Below, in pieces: positions 26,944-41,900 of a stretch of 64,000 bases of DNA (position 1 is the stretch's first letter; the number at the start of each line of letters is the position of its first letter). The DNA is from Agapetus fuscipes. Taxonomy: Eukaryota > Arthropoda > Insecta > Trichoptera > Glossosomatidae. The notes under the pieces are model-generated. The model ran no database searches, was not told the origin of the DNA, and saw only the letters and a list, made by a program, of their open reading frames with translations. The DNA is taken from NCBI GenBank assembly GCA_951799405.1, contig OX637343.1, positions 13,494,524 to 13,558,523 of the forward strand, read 5' to 3'. The position numbers were made by a program, and so were the translations under genes.

Positions 26944-29900
26944 ATGCCGCGCGGCGTGAAGCGGGCGGCGCCCCCCGAGATGGGCAGCACGGTGAACAAG
27001 CACGGCGTGCCCATCATCCGGCGCGTGGTGCACGCGTCCCCGGAGCCCCGCAAGGCGCAGGCGCTCACGCAGCTCGCGGACACCAGCCCCAGCCAGCCCG
27101 TGGGCTACCACCTGGTGGACCACGGCTACGGGGTCACCCCGCAGCACCAGATCATGAGGGAGGCGCCTCTTGTGCCACCCAAGACTTCTGAGGTATGCAC
27201 ACTTCTTCTTATCTTAGATCTGTTTATTCCGGAACTCCTGTGATCCTTTGGGTGGTCGGCCTGGTAAATGCTGGCTGTCTAGTATTTTGTGTGCAATGAT
27301 TCGATTGGAGTTCACCCACTTTCACTCAAGTTATCTACATGGTCCCTCCAGAAGCCTCGCCTGATCCATCTATTGATTTCCACACAATGGACGATGCATA
27401 CTTCATCCTAATCATTTACTTTACTTATATAACTTCACTTATTACACATTCTCTTTGACAGCGCTGCAGGCTAAACCAAGCCTTGGTCTCTTATGTATTG
27501 CGTCTACAAAAATTGTGACTTCACCTAGCTGGGTCGCTAGGAAAAAAAAATAATTACCAATTTATTATCGGTCACTAAGTACCCTATAGTCACCTAGACT
27601 TGTGATCTGAACTCGTTGAGAATATTTTTTGACTTTATATTCTTGATTATGTTTAAATATCTTAACTGAATGAGAACACACTCTGTGATATTGTTATAGC
27701 ACACTGCCTCCTATTTGCAGAGTCTCTACCTGTCTATTCCTTCTCACATTGTCTCCGATTTTTACATAAAGAACACACTCATCGCTAATCAATATGGATG
27801 TCAAACTAAAATAGAAAAATGAGATGTCTTTCCTGATGTATTCATGTTTAGCAACGTTTGTAGCTAAGTCAGCTAGAATCATGCAGAATCAGTCAAACAT
27901 TAACCTCAAAATTTTGGATGAACGCTTAGTGCTCTTCTAAGGATGATGTCCTGGTACATTTTATTTTTATTCATGATTTTCAATTAAATGTCCTCGCTAT
28001 GTAAACATGGCGACACCTGTCTGATAAGTCGCTTGGAATACTTATTGTCTGCTCAAAAAGTAGCAAGTTAAGTTTATCAAAGAAAGAGGAAAAAACGATA
28101 AGACTACTGGAAATTATCCACAGAGTTCAAAGACATTTTTTACTGCAACCAGCTGCTGTATTATTTTTGTTCACACTCGTCATGTGTGGCAATATTTTTG
28201 GACCCCACTTAACTTAGCTGTTTTTTTTTTCATTTTACATTTCTTGAAGTAGATTTTGTAACTGTAGCACTGACTCCTTTTCATTAGGGGTGGCCAGACC
28301 TTTTATATTTTTTTCTACTTTCAGTTTATTTAAACATTACTTTTACATCCACGTGTTTAAGGGTTAGTATTTGGTATAGATTTCACACAGCAACTTTTGT
28401 CATTTTTATTATTTAGATTCAGAACAAATCACCATCTTATTCAAATATGACATTATTTATTGGTATGTATCATTTCTTTAAAACTAAAAATGTCTAGTTC
28501 TGGAATATTTTGTGTGATGAACTAGATGTATACTTATTTCTGATGTGATATCATCTTTACCTGCTTGTTATATCAAGGTTTGGCCTCACTAATGGGTGTT
28601 GCAGTGAATGAGGTTATGTTTGACATCATGTGAGGGTAGGTAATGATTATTATTAGTGGGGAAATAGTACGTGATACATATTATCTTATTGTTATCTGCA
28701 CAATGAGTGATTATCAACCAAATTTGAGTTCATACACCATTTCATATTGGATCATGATTTTATATAGATGAAGAATTAACAATACAAGATCACACTTGAA
28801 GTATGCTTTTTTGGGTATTGCATAATTCCAAAATGCGCATAGATCAGTGGTCTCCACACTATATTACCCAATGGCCGTTCTTAAATTTCGAGGTAGTATG
28901 GCGGGCCTACAGGGTCTGGGTAACTTGTCCCCCAGGGTGGAAAAAATTGAAAATTTGACACTTGGAAATAGTCTTTTTAAGTATTTCCAGTTTATTTTTA
29001 AAAATAAATGAATTTTTAAACATAAGTTGAGTAAAATAAATCATTTTTTTTATTGCCGTCTGAGCAGGACCGAATCCTGTCGCAGGCCGCATTTGGAGTT
29101 TCCTGGCGTAGATTCTAGCAGATAAGGAGGCAGGTCTATATCCTTTTTAATATCAATAATTGAACTTTACTAGCAGATAACTCCAGTTAGTAGTATTTCA
29201 CAGAACGGGAGCTGGTTTAACAGCTACGTTTGACCAGTATGAAGATATATCAGTTTCACAGGTAATATGCAAAGATCTTAGTTATAGTTGGTAGTCAGAA
29301 CATGGAAGGCCAAGACTGCAGTCCACCCTTCTTGGCACGTTAAACCAAGTACATTTTAGTTGTCATCTTGGTCTACCAATAATCAATTTGATCCTTGACT
29401 AATAGGTTGTTATGAGGCTGACCCCCCATGTTGTAAAAAATTGGTTCACTATTGCCAATGCCAACTTAGTTTCAGGGAAAGGCGGCAAGATTTTCAAAGT
29501 TTACGTTCATGTGAGGTTTGGTTTATTTTGTATGTGCACATGCATCATGTATAAACTTGAACTTACATGTGCCTGCTTGTAGGCATGCATTAAATATGGC
29601 CTTAAATATTAATATATCCTAGCAACTTAGATTATAGATACAATGATTTTTAAATTTATAGGCAACAGAACAGTATGAAGTTTACACCATCGACACTGCA
29701 ATGTTGGCTTTTTATTGCAACTTTTATTTGAGGTGTTATGGTTGAATAGCCTGAAGCTGTGAATGATGATGTACTGACACCATTTTGTGATACTGCCACT
29801 CCAAGGGCGCCCAATAGATTCTGCGAAGGATCAGTCTTGAGGCGGCTCTTGGAGTGACTGCTCTTGGCAATCCCTCAAACCACAGGAGCCAGTCAGTTCC

Positions 29901-32900
29901 ATGACGCTCAGTTGTACTTGAATGAGAGATTTATTTATTTTATGAATTGTATTTGTTAATAATAAGAAATACCTGCTCCTTGAATGTGTAGGAATGAATT
30001 GTTGAGTTCTCTTTTGGACATTTGATATAGATGCCCAATGGCAAAAGCTTGTGAAATGGATTGTGATATCTACCAGAACAGATGCAAATTCATATACCAC
30101 AAAAACACAACTAAGCTTCACATATAGTGTAAATTCTTGCCATGTTTCCCCAAAGGGGAAACATTGTCTGTGTTATGGCCGAGGGAGCCAAGTGGCCGAT
30201 CTTTCTAGCGTATTTGGAATAGAATAACGTTGGTTCGATCCCCGCTTGGGTCACTTGACTCTAACTTTGACCCTGGTTCAACAGATGTTATTGGGTAATT
30301 ATTAATTAATAATTCATTAATAATAAACAAATATGATATTAATACCTATTTCTGGCCAGGCAAAATAGGTTGGTGAATTGCATTCCTCTTCACAAAGGGT
30401 CATATGGGGCGAGTGAATGTATTTATTTTTACTTGTAAGGGGGCCGGCCATGCCAACTACTTATTTCATGTGGGGGTTTCCCAACTCTCAAAGAGGCTGG
30501 TACTCATTTGTTTGTGAAGGCTGAGTAAACCTTGCCGGTATTTTTTTTGGCTTAAAATAAACACTGAAACAGGAAATACTTGCTGACTTCTTTGGTGGGA
30601 TTCAAACCCAAGTTCTCGGCATGGAATGCAAGCAATCTACCAATTGAGCTATCGACTGGCAGAGACTGTTTCTCGAACCATCACAACAAAATGAAACTGA
30701 TTGCTTCCCATAAGATTATTCTGATGTATCAATATTGGACGTATCTGTAGCCATGTTGTACATTTTGTATAAAATATCTCACTGCTTTGTACCCCAAACT
30801 TGTCATGTGGAACACATTTATTTTCACATGTTTGATGCTCGCTTAAGCGCAACTTCTTAACTGGTGCTTGAAGAGTGCTTAACTGGTCTAAGAAGCTGTT
30901 CATCATTTTTTGTAAAGGTTGAGTAAACCTTGTTGATGCCAAAGCGTTCATATGAAAAAGTAAAATAAAAGATGGTATTAATTTCTGATACCAGTCGCTA
31001 GCCATATCCATGGCTTCCAATTGGATTTATTCTTACCTACCTTACATTTACATTCTCCTTGTTCGTGATTTAGATGTGCAAATATGTGATTACCAAAAAT
31101 CTTTTAATTGAATCAGGGTATTAGGTAAAGTATTGATTTTTGAAAGAGATGATGAAAGTATGAATTATGAATTTAAAATTAATGGAATGAATGTTGATGT
31201 CGTAAATGAGTTTGTATATCTGGGAAGTAAGTTTGAAAAAGATGGAAGAATGACCGGTGAATTTGAAAGAAGAATAATGAAAGGCAGGTGCGTACTGGGT
31301 GCTACCGCTAGCATCGCCAAAAACCAGAATCTTTCAAAAAATGTTCGACTGGCGGTGCACGGTGGTATACTAGTGCCCACTCTGATGTATGGAAGTGAAG
31401 CCTGGACGGTGAGTGAAAGTGAGATTAGTAAAGTCCATACGGTAGAAATGGATTACTTAAGAAGTATGATTGGAAAAAGACGGAGTGATAGGGTGAGGAA
31501 TGATTTTGTTAGAGAGGAATCCGGTGTAAGAGAAAGTGTGAAAGTAAAGATTAAAAGAAGTATACTTAGATGGTTTGGACATTTGGAGAGAATGAATGAG
31601 GAAAGAATGACGAAGAAAGTATATGCTGCAAGAATTGATGGATGTCGTGGAAGAGGAAGACCGAGAAAGGTATGGATGGACCAAATTTTCGAAATAGCGA
31701 GTGAATGGGATATCCAGAGTCATAATAAAAGGAGAGCTTGTATGAAAAAAGTTATGACTCTAGATGAAATGAAAGAAGTATGCAAGGACAGGAAGAAGTG
31801 GCGGCTAATCTGCAATGCTGATTTTTAATGTTGGTTTATTGGCTTGCTACATTTTTTGCACAAGACATTTTTTACTTTTTTTGTATAGATTTATTTTTAA
31901 GGTTTTGTTGTTTTCTTATACTTAAATGTTATTTTTTACTCGTATTCCTTGACTTATAGGTTGGTATGAGGCTGACCACCCATACTGTAAAAAATGGTTC
32001 ACTTTGCCAATGTCACCCCTGTTTCAGGGAATGTCGGCAAGAGTTGCAGGGCTTATGTTCATTTGAGGTTTGGATTTTATTTGTAAGTACACAATCAGCA
32101 TTTGTAAGCGCGAACTACACGTGTTTGTTTGTGGGCATACATCTGAGAGCTTTGAATGAATATATCCTTGCAACTTAGATTATAGATAGATAGATTATAG
32201 GGTTAATTGTTTGTATTCCTTGCCTTATAGGTTGGTATGAGGCTGATCACCCATACTGTAAAAAATGGTTCACTTTGCCAATGTCACCCCTGTTTCAGGG
32301 AAGGTCGGCAAGAGTTGCAGGGCTTATGTTGATTTAAGATCGGGTTTTTATATTGTAGGTCCACATGCGGCATGCAAATTTATACATGTCTGCTTGTGGG
32401 AATGCGTTTTATATGAATCTTAAATAATATATATCTTTGCAGCTTAGATTTAGATGTAGATTAGATTTAGATCCCGAAATGAGGATATCCAGCTATCTTT
32501 CCACATTTTAGGAGGTCTTCCAGCTGGGTGTTGATCTATACTCTATAGGCATCTCATTAGCTACAAGGTATGCCAGTTGTTCATGGCTCATTCTGGAGAC
32601 ATGATCAGTGAGTTCATCGCTCATTCTGGAGACATGATCAGTGAGTTCATCGCTCATTCTGGAGACATGATCAGTGAGTTCATCGCTCCCAAAGCGCCTC
32701 CTGGATCTGCTTCATGTCGCTACCTACGTCCTTAAATTCTCAATATTTCCATTCGCTATTTTTTTACATACTTTGATACCAAATAATACCAGTGAAGCTC
32801 ATCTTTATTCTAGTGCAGTTCCAGCAACAGCGTATTCCATATTGGATTCTCAAATCCTTGAATTGTAAATTTATAATATTCACATACAAAGCGCATTGAT

Positions 32901-35900
32901 CTAAGTTACAATGATCTTTTAGTCATGTCATTAAAATACTATTTAAATTCTTTTTGGTTTTAAAATGTGAATGTTAAGAGTATGATATCTCTGCAAATTC
33001 CTTGAATCTTTTTTTTTTTAATTTAAAAAATGAAAATGAACTTTGTATTATCCCACTATTTTATTTATTTATTTTAATTTGTTAAAAAAACAAAATAATG
33101 ACGAGTTGACCGGTTTCGGCCTATAGGCCAGTGGCCATTATTTTTTAAAATTTAAAATGGAGTTCTACAACGTTTCCGCCGCAGACACATTTAAAAAATC
33201 TTTTTCTTATTGAAAAAGTGTTTCTTTTTTTGTAGGCTATTGCTAATGTAGCCAATTTTATTCATGCATCAAAGAAAGCAGGACTGGGTAATAGGTACAT
33301 AATAAAAACTCTTCATTTCATTTACTCCTGCGTCGTTATTTTGAAGTGATACGTCAATAATTTGCAGGAACATGATGTTGCAAGAATGTCACAGTGGAAC
33401 ACCACTCTGCGCCCAATTTTTATATGTTCATCTTTTGCATTCTTTGACTTCCTGCCAGAAAGGTTCCTCTGCCCTCAAAATAAATGATCTTGCTTTAGCA
33501 ACGCCAAAACTTGGAAAAGGTCCTCCTGGTTCAAACGAAGGGCGCTCAACAAATTGCATTATTACTATTATTAGTTACATGTTCAGCACATGTGTTCACA
33601 TATTATAATATAGCTAGTAGTTAGACAGATTGCTTTTTACCAGCAAGTGAAAAACGTCCCATTTATCTGTAGCGCATTATGTGCCAGTCAGGCGCAAAGT
33701 GCAATTATCCGAGATGAGTGACGAAATCTCTCATTTATTTCACTTTTCAGCCGCCTCCATGATTGCTCGTCTTTCCAGGCTGTGCGCTGGCGCCATCTTG
33801 TGAATCGGTCACGCTAAAATCTTGCTTTATTCTAAAACTTTTCGTTAATTCAAATTTCCTCCTTTTTCCATAAATTCCTCTCAAGTAATATTACCTAAAG
33901 CAATCTTGAGGCTCTGTGAGGAGTCACGTAAATATTTTACCGCTATGCTTTGCATCCTGTTGTTCATTCAACCTTGATAAATTAATGTGTGTTTTATGCA
34001 CACTTGTTGAATTTTTATTAATTTTAAATCGATAGCTGGATGGTCGAGTTCCCCAGTAGGTATTATTGATGAGAAGATCAGGATAGCTGTCTTATTTGGT
34101 CGTATCCAGATGTTACAACCGGCCTTTATAATCAATTAAAACCAGCTCCTTTCGTGATTGGTGTAAGCATTGCGACTTTGTATGAGCAAATAAATATGAA
34201 AAGACTAAGTTAAGATATCTCGATGTAAACAAATATCTGACACAACAATCATTTTTTTCGGGCTATGTCAGCGCTTGGCTAGTAGATCACAGCGACTAGC
34301 CAACCGCTGATAATGCCCATCGGAGCAATGGGCGAAACTGTCCGGAATGAATCAACCAGACCACGGCTACATAGCCCGAAAAAAGTGATTGTTGTGTCAA
34401 AGTACCGGCCGTGAAAGCTTCAATGTACAAAAAAATATCTGCTTCCAAATCATAAACTATCCATATCTTGATGGATCTTTTTGTACATGACAACCATTCG
34501 TAATGCAAAAAAATGTACAAGAACAGCTGTTGTACCCTTAATCAATTTATTGGTTAAAATGGCAAATAATATCCATGATATGGTTCACGACCGAGCCTCC
34601 GACTTTTCTCCCCCAAATCTCTAGTCGAGCATTAAAAATATTACAGCTCAAAGAAGCATCCCCAAATCTGAAGCAACAAAGAAATAAGCCCACCGTTGCA
34701 AGTTGCAGGGTAGAGAGAGACTAGGGTGGTGGAGCCGCTAAACAACCCCTGTAGGGCTGCACAGTGGGCTGTGGGCACCGGCACAGGCACACCCTCCCCT
34801 TCCTTATTGCCGAAATGCCCTTCTTTAGCTGAAGGCGCATCGCCATTTTGTTGAGCTCTCACTGCTCGATAAAAATACTACCTATAGCGGATATCACCTT
34901 CAGCTGCTGTGCCATCTTGTTTTTTTTTGCATTGATTTTAACATAAAATTAAACGATCTATATCCGTGAATGGTTGCAGTTTTTTTAAGGAATTGCATGG
35001 TTATAATGTAGCGTGTTTTATTATTTTAACCACACTTTGATAAGAATGCTACAAATGAAAATGTATGAAAATAATCATTGACGTTGTACCTACCGGTATT
35101 TCATAAGTTCTTTATAAGCCCATGAAATAATTGAAAAGATCAGTGAAATTGCAAAGGCATGTGATTTACGATCAATAATATGAATTAGTTTAAAAGCACC
35201 AATTCGTGATGGTGCTTCTGAGGCTCTGGCCATCCCTTGTGGAAATGCAACATATTTCTGGTCAGGGATGACTTTTCTTAGAAAGACGCCATGACTTGTG
35301 TCTTATACATTCTCCCTTCATTATTGATTCGACATTTTCTTTTTTTATATATTTTCGATTGCCGCTATCGAGATTCTCCAGTATTATCAAATATTGTCTC
35401 ATTATCTTGTTTAAAATTAAATTATTTGAACTTCTTGTTTGCTTGCTATGCCACGTGTGCGAAATATCAAACTAGCTAATTCTAGTATCATTATTGAAAA
35501 CTCGTATCTTTCATTGATTAGAAACAGATGAGAGACCTGCATGGGTTTCATTCTATGACGGTTTTCTAGGAGTATTTTGTGCGCAACCTTTCTCGGAATT
35601 TATTTTATAATTTTTGTTTACCCCGTCACTACCTTTTTGTTGTGTACAATTTCATGTAATTTGTCAATTAAATTAAGGTTTCTATGAATACGAGTTCAAC
35701 CCCCGTACTCCTTTCAGGTTTCATGTCGTTTTTCTTTATTAGTAAAAAAAACGAATGGCTTAGTAGGTTTTGAAAATCTGCTTCAATTTTTATGGGTCAG
35801 TTGATAAATAATTACTTACTTTTACATTAAAGTTTAGTTTTTTTTTTAATATTCTGTGCGTACAGCCTGCTAGCTTATTAGGTTATCCATTTTTTGCTTG

Positions 35901-38900
35901 ACCTTACCTCGCGTGGGAATTCTCAATAATATTGTATTGTACAAAAGTATTTGGGGCTGCCATTATCTTCTCCTAGATTCGTGCCAACATTCACCTAAAA
36001 GTTTTCATTGCTAGTGACGCACATGCCATTACCAATAATTGTGCTACGATAGATAACTACAAAATAATTTACCCAACGGTTTATTTGAAAACGTAAAACA
36101 TCGAGTCCTATTTGATTCACCAACCCCTTGCATTAAAATTTAAAACCTTCTCTATCTTATTTATCCCGGGCATAACTTTGCCCCGGCATGTGTATTAACC
36201 AGGCCAGCTATTTAAGTGTGTTAGTACTGCAGCCGTGTTTGAACACAATACTAACTGTCACCGTTTGGTTCCCGGCGCAGCTACCCCTGTTTAGTCGTCC
36301 GAGCCCGCGCGGCGTGTCATTGCCCCCGTTTTTATTCAGCCACCTTGGTGTTTCACAAATTCTTGCGACCATCATTGCGCACGGAGCTCCCATACCTCCT
36401 GCCTGCTGGTGCCGCGCTAACTACCTCCTCGCGATGCCTTGCCGCCTGTTCCACACACACACACACAGCTCATATCCCATCACGTGTGTGCGGGGTGACG
36501 GGTGCGCTTATTGGACGTGTTGATATCATGAAAATATATATTTTGTATGGTTTGTGTATTAACACTGGTTTTTTTTTAATTTTTGTATACCTGACGATGA
36601 TCTAAGATCGAAAACGTTAGAAAAATTTAAAAATAAAAATTATAAAAATGAAAATATAGAACAGTGTTTGATTTAAATCCTTGAACTAAATAAATTATTG
36701 AATCATGAAAAAATGTCTATAACAATACTTACACCTCCAATTAGAATTTAAATTTTTTGTCAAGGTTTGTGCTAGTAGTGAATTGATTTAATCTATTAAA
36801 CAAAGTTTTTCTTCACGAGTTGAACTTGTTAAATTTTTTACATTATTATTTTTAGAATGAATCTTCACAATGTCAATACACAAACCCTTAAAAACTTTTG
36901 ATCTTATCTTATATAATCTAAGTTGCAAAGATATGTAACATTGGGGATTCACATTATATGCATTCTCACAAGCAGACACGTATAAGTTCGCGCGTGCACA
37001 TGCCGCATGTGATCAAATGAACATACAGCCTGCAACTCTTGCCGACCTTCCCTAAAACAGGGCCGACATTGGCAAAGTGAACCATTTTCTACAGCTTGGG
37101 TGGTCAGCCGCATACCAGATATTTAATATTATTATTCGTTAATGATTAATGATAATGATAGGTTGGTATGCGGCTGACCTTCTTCTTCTTCTTGTGCCAC
37201 TTCTAACGAAGATCGGCGATCATCATAGCTATTTTGATTTTTGATGCTGCTGCTCGAAATAGGGACTTGGTGCTTCTGCCGAACCACTGTCGCAGGTTCT
37301 TCAGCCACGATGTCCTTCGGCGTCCCTGAGGTCTTCTCCCCTCAATCTTACCCTGAATGATAAGATGAAGGTGACGGTACTTCTCATTTCTCATAATGTG
37401 ACCGAAGTACATTAGCTTTCTCTGCTTAATGGTAGGCAGGAGCTCCTTTGTGGCTGACCACCCATACTGTAAAAAATGGTTCACTTTGCCAATGTCACCC
37501 CTGCTTCAGGGAAGATCGGCAAGAGTTGCAGGGCTTATGTTCATTTGAGATTGGGTTTTTTTTATATTAAGGTAATTAATATTGCAAGGGTACTCGTGAG
37601 TATTTTGTATTTATGATAGTTATTCTCGATTTCGCCAAACATCTTACATTTTAAGTGTCCTATAGTAGATTTTAAATGACAAATTGTGGAGCTTTTAAAG
37701 ATAAAAATACACATATTTCACATCTCCACAATTACATTATTATACCTGTTGGAACGTGGGCTATGAAAGATCAAAGCTGGAATAATTAATATGCCTGGTA
37801 TGTCCAATAACCGTACCCGTCCCCTTAAATTATGTGTGCGTGTGGGTTTGCTCTGGATATGGTTCAGTGCGTGTACACACATGTGGCGTGCGTGTGTGTG
37901 TGAGCGGTGCTTCCTTCCAGGAGGTACACGCTCACCACTACCAACGCACACATCAGAGCAATGTCCTATTGTTGTATTACTTTATTATTATGTGATGCCT
38001 GCATACTTCATTCATTCCTCCAATTTTTAATAGGGTTGACAATCGCGCATACGTAAAAAATCAAACTTTACAATTTCGTGATGATTTTTAGGCGATGTAT
38101 AAACGCGCTTGTAAAATTAGGATATAGACGCACCCTAAAACAGGTAGAAAGGAATGCGGTCACTGAGGGTTTTTTTTTAACAATGCATGTCTATTATACC
38201 TCGGTGTTTTTTCATGCCCATTTTCTTTCGAAATTCGAGTCGTTCGATGCATTCTTTAGGTTGAATGTTTCTTTTGAAAAAGTATTTACATTACCAAATC
38301 TTAGAAATCGATAGGTTGAAGTAGATGAAATATTTGCTAGAATTACAATGAATCTAAAATGACCTCGTTGATTGATGTTACACTGTAGGTACCTTTTTAA
38401 ATATTTTGTTATCAAGGTTGAATTACATTCCTTCACTTTCTATTTAATTTTTCATTTTACCAAGCCCTTCTCAAGGTATTTTTATAAGCAATCTGTTTTT
38501 AAAGATTGAATGACCTCAGTTACGTCATAACTCAAATGTGAACCATTTACCTCCATAATAAAATATAATATGCTGCGAAATTGTGGCAAGTGCAAGTTTA
38601 CGGAATTTCTCATACAGACGCAGAACTGTACTAGCACACAAACTTGATGGATCCAGTAAATCATGATAAATGAGCACAATGAGGATGAGTGTATGACCAC
38701 AATGATTACAATTCACTTGAGTATTTGGTCACGGAGTTTAGCCATCGCAGCGTGATTCCACTTCGCTGAATCTGCACGTTTCTCCCCTAACAATGTTTAT
38801 CGAAAATGATTTAAACATTTTGCAACTTGAGTAAGAATTACCTGCATAACGGATATCGATCTAGTTTGTGAGGAACTGCCAATTTGGCAACCCTGCTCGG

Positions 38901-41900
38901 TGCATCCACACACCCTTGTTCACCAACACTACGGCTTTCTAGCTCACCCCAAGTTTTGGCATCCTTTGCTCAAGCGAACCCCATTTACTTGAACTGCAAG
39001 GAGCTCTCGCAGCGGGGTACATGTACGAGTAGATACTTAGCTATAGGATGTCGTGAGTGTGTAATGCTATACAGAGGCTTGCATTGTTGGTTGTGTGCGC
39101 GGTGGGCCACCCTAACCCTGCACAATACGCACTTCTGGGGCTTCCAGTCCCGCCGCTCCCTCTTTCGGCCGTTCTCAGGACGTCGCCCATAATTCTTGTC
39201 TATTTTTTTCGCCAGGTGTACGGAATTCTGATATAACAATATTATTATTATGAATTCACAATGGGATCTGGGTAAGAATCGCTCGCGATGCATCCGATTT
39301 GTTGTCTGCTGGCCTAGAAATGCATTTCGCACATGCACCATGTCAGTATGGATTTGTACAATGTGTGTGTGGGTAGTGCAGACGCGGCGTTAGCAATACA
39401 ACATCGTGTAGCAGTTCAGCGCGCATTAAAATGATCACAGAAATCTTAAAACTGCTGTGATTCATTACATTATTAGTCAGCCTTGAATATTACGTGTTTA
39501 AATGGGGTTGAACATGATTAAAAAAACTGCAATAGTGCTAAAGAGTGCAACAACGTTTAAATGGCGGAATAGCTCTATGGTGAGTTTATTTCGTATGAAT
39601 GATGTAAAGAATAAAATATATTATTAGTTGAAATATTTTTTAGTGACTTGCAGAACATCAATCATTTATTTAATTAGAAACTATCTGGATGGAATAATTA
39701 TCATAGGTTATCATTGTCACGAAAAAATCTAAGGGACATTTTTTTCGTAAATTGAATATTGATTCGAAACAATGCAAAACTTTCTAAAGGTAAACACCTC
39801 CAAGAAGCCAATAAAAGGCAAAAATGTATTTACTGTAATATTATGAGGTTAAATTGAAAGTGAAGCCTAATTTAGCAGCATTTTATTTTATAGCACTTGT
39901 TCAGTCAATAGCTCAGTTGGTAGTGATTGCATTCCATGCAGGCAGCTTGGATTCGATTCGCACCGAGGGTATCAGAAATGATTTCCTGTTTCGGTTTTTA
40001 TCTTAAACCCAGATAAAACACAGGCAAGGTTTACACAGCTTTCACTAGAAATGAGAACCAGCCCCCTCGGGAGCTGGGAAACTCCCACATCAACTGAAAT
40101 GGTTGGCATAAGGCCATCTCCCTTAACTGAAAATAAATAGTTCCACCCACCATATGCCACCCTTTTAGGGACAGCACACAAGGATTTACTCTATCCACCT
40201 TATTCATGAAAAGGTTTTAATTTTTAAACCCGTTTAGACTCAGTTTTACCATACTCTAAAGTGGGTTGAACTTTGGTTTAAGGTTCAACCAATCTGATGA
40301 ATAAGGCTGTATATGTGTAGCTTAGTTGTGTAACTTCTTCATTTGTCATCTCCGCGTGTGGTGTTCTAGATGTTTTTTCTTTTTCTGGGCTATGAAGTGT
40401 CGGCTTTCAAAAGCTCCACTCCATTTTTGTGCGTAACACAATCATAAGCATGATGGTTTACCCTGTTGCAGGCTGTGAAGCGGCGCCTGAACTTGACCTC
40501 TCCCCGCGTCCTGCCCGTAGTGCCGCTCAAGGCCGAGCTGAAGGCCCCCAAGCACCACCACCGCCGCGGCAAGCACAGCCAGTCCTGGACGCACTCCAAC
40601 TCCAGCAAGAAATATGTGGCATCCAGGTGGGACACACAACACACATGTACAACACCAGCATCCTACCTAATATCACCACTAGTTACTCGCCCACCTTACA
40701 ATACCTCAGCAGACTTAGGACTGGGGTGACAAGGTTCAAAACAAACCTTTAAAGGTGGAGCCTACTTGACCGTTGACAGGACACTCTGGGACTGCAAAGA
40801 TATCTAGAACTCATATGTCAGTGTGCTCCTTAACCTGTCGCTTCTGAATATTCTGGCTGTATGAATACCCCCAGTGCAGAATAGTTTTTAAAAACATTTA
40901 TTGATTTCCTACCTTAATTGATTGTCGGCACTAAAAACCATGTGAATAGGCATAGGTATTAGTTATTCAAGAACAAAAATCATAAAGGCTTAGCACAAAT
41001 TTCCACTTGCACAGATGTCAGGGATAAGTTCAAAGTTGGATGACGTCTGTGATTGACAGCCGCACTGTGTATATCTATCTCCTCAGCTATAAATATAACC
41101 TAGCAGTGGTGAAGGGTGCCATACAAGCCGATTCCCATCGGCTTTCCCTTTAAAATGAGGCAAAAATGATAATACAGTATAATGCATGGTTTCAATGGGG
41201 AAAAAATATGTATTGTTTCTTTGGTTTTAAATGTATTTTGTTACTTTGTGCCTATATTTTGTAACTACTTTGTTACATCATTTTAAAAGGGAAGCCGATG
41301 GGAACCAGCTTGTATGGCACCCTTCGCCACTGTAACCTAGAGAGTTAACAAAATATAATTTTAGTAATATTTTTTTTTATTGTTTTTTCAGTCGCTTTGA
41401 TACATCACTGAGTTTACTCACCAAGAGGTTTGTGGAGCTACTGAAGAACTCTAAAGATGGCGTCATGGATCTCAACAGAGCGTCCGATGAGCTGGACGTG
41501 CAGAAGAGGAGGATCTACGACATCACCAATGTGCTGGAGGGCATCGGCATCCTGGAGAAGAAGTCCAAGAACAATATCCAGTGGAAATGTGGTAATTCCA
41601 TACCTAGCTGGATGTCATATACTTTTTACCATCATCTTTGGCATATAAACTTAATAAGTGTTGGCCTTCATGATCAACCACTGCCAGCTTTGTCCATTGT
41701 TTTTAGCATCCTTGAATAATGAAAACCGTCTGCTTTGATATCTCTACTAAAGTTTTCTTTTAGTTAGACTCATATCAACTGTTTTCTTTGATGATTATTT
41801 CTGAATTCAGCTATTTTGTGAAACATTCTCACTCCCAAGTCGATAATCCATAAGTTTTTGAATAAAGTTGTTGAGTAAAGCCCATCTTCAACGCCTTCAT

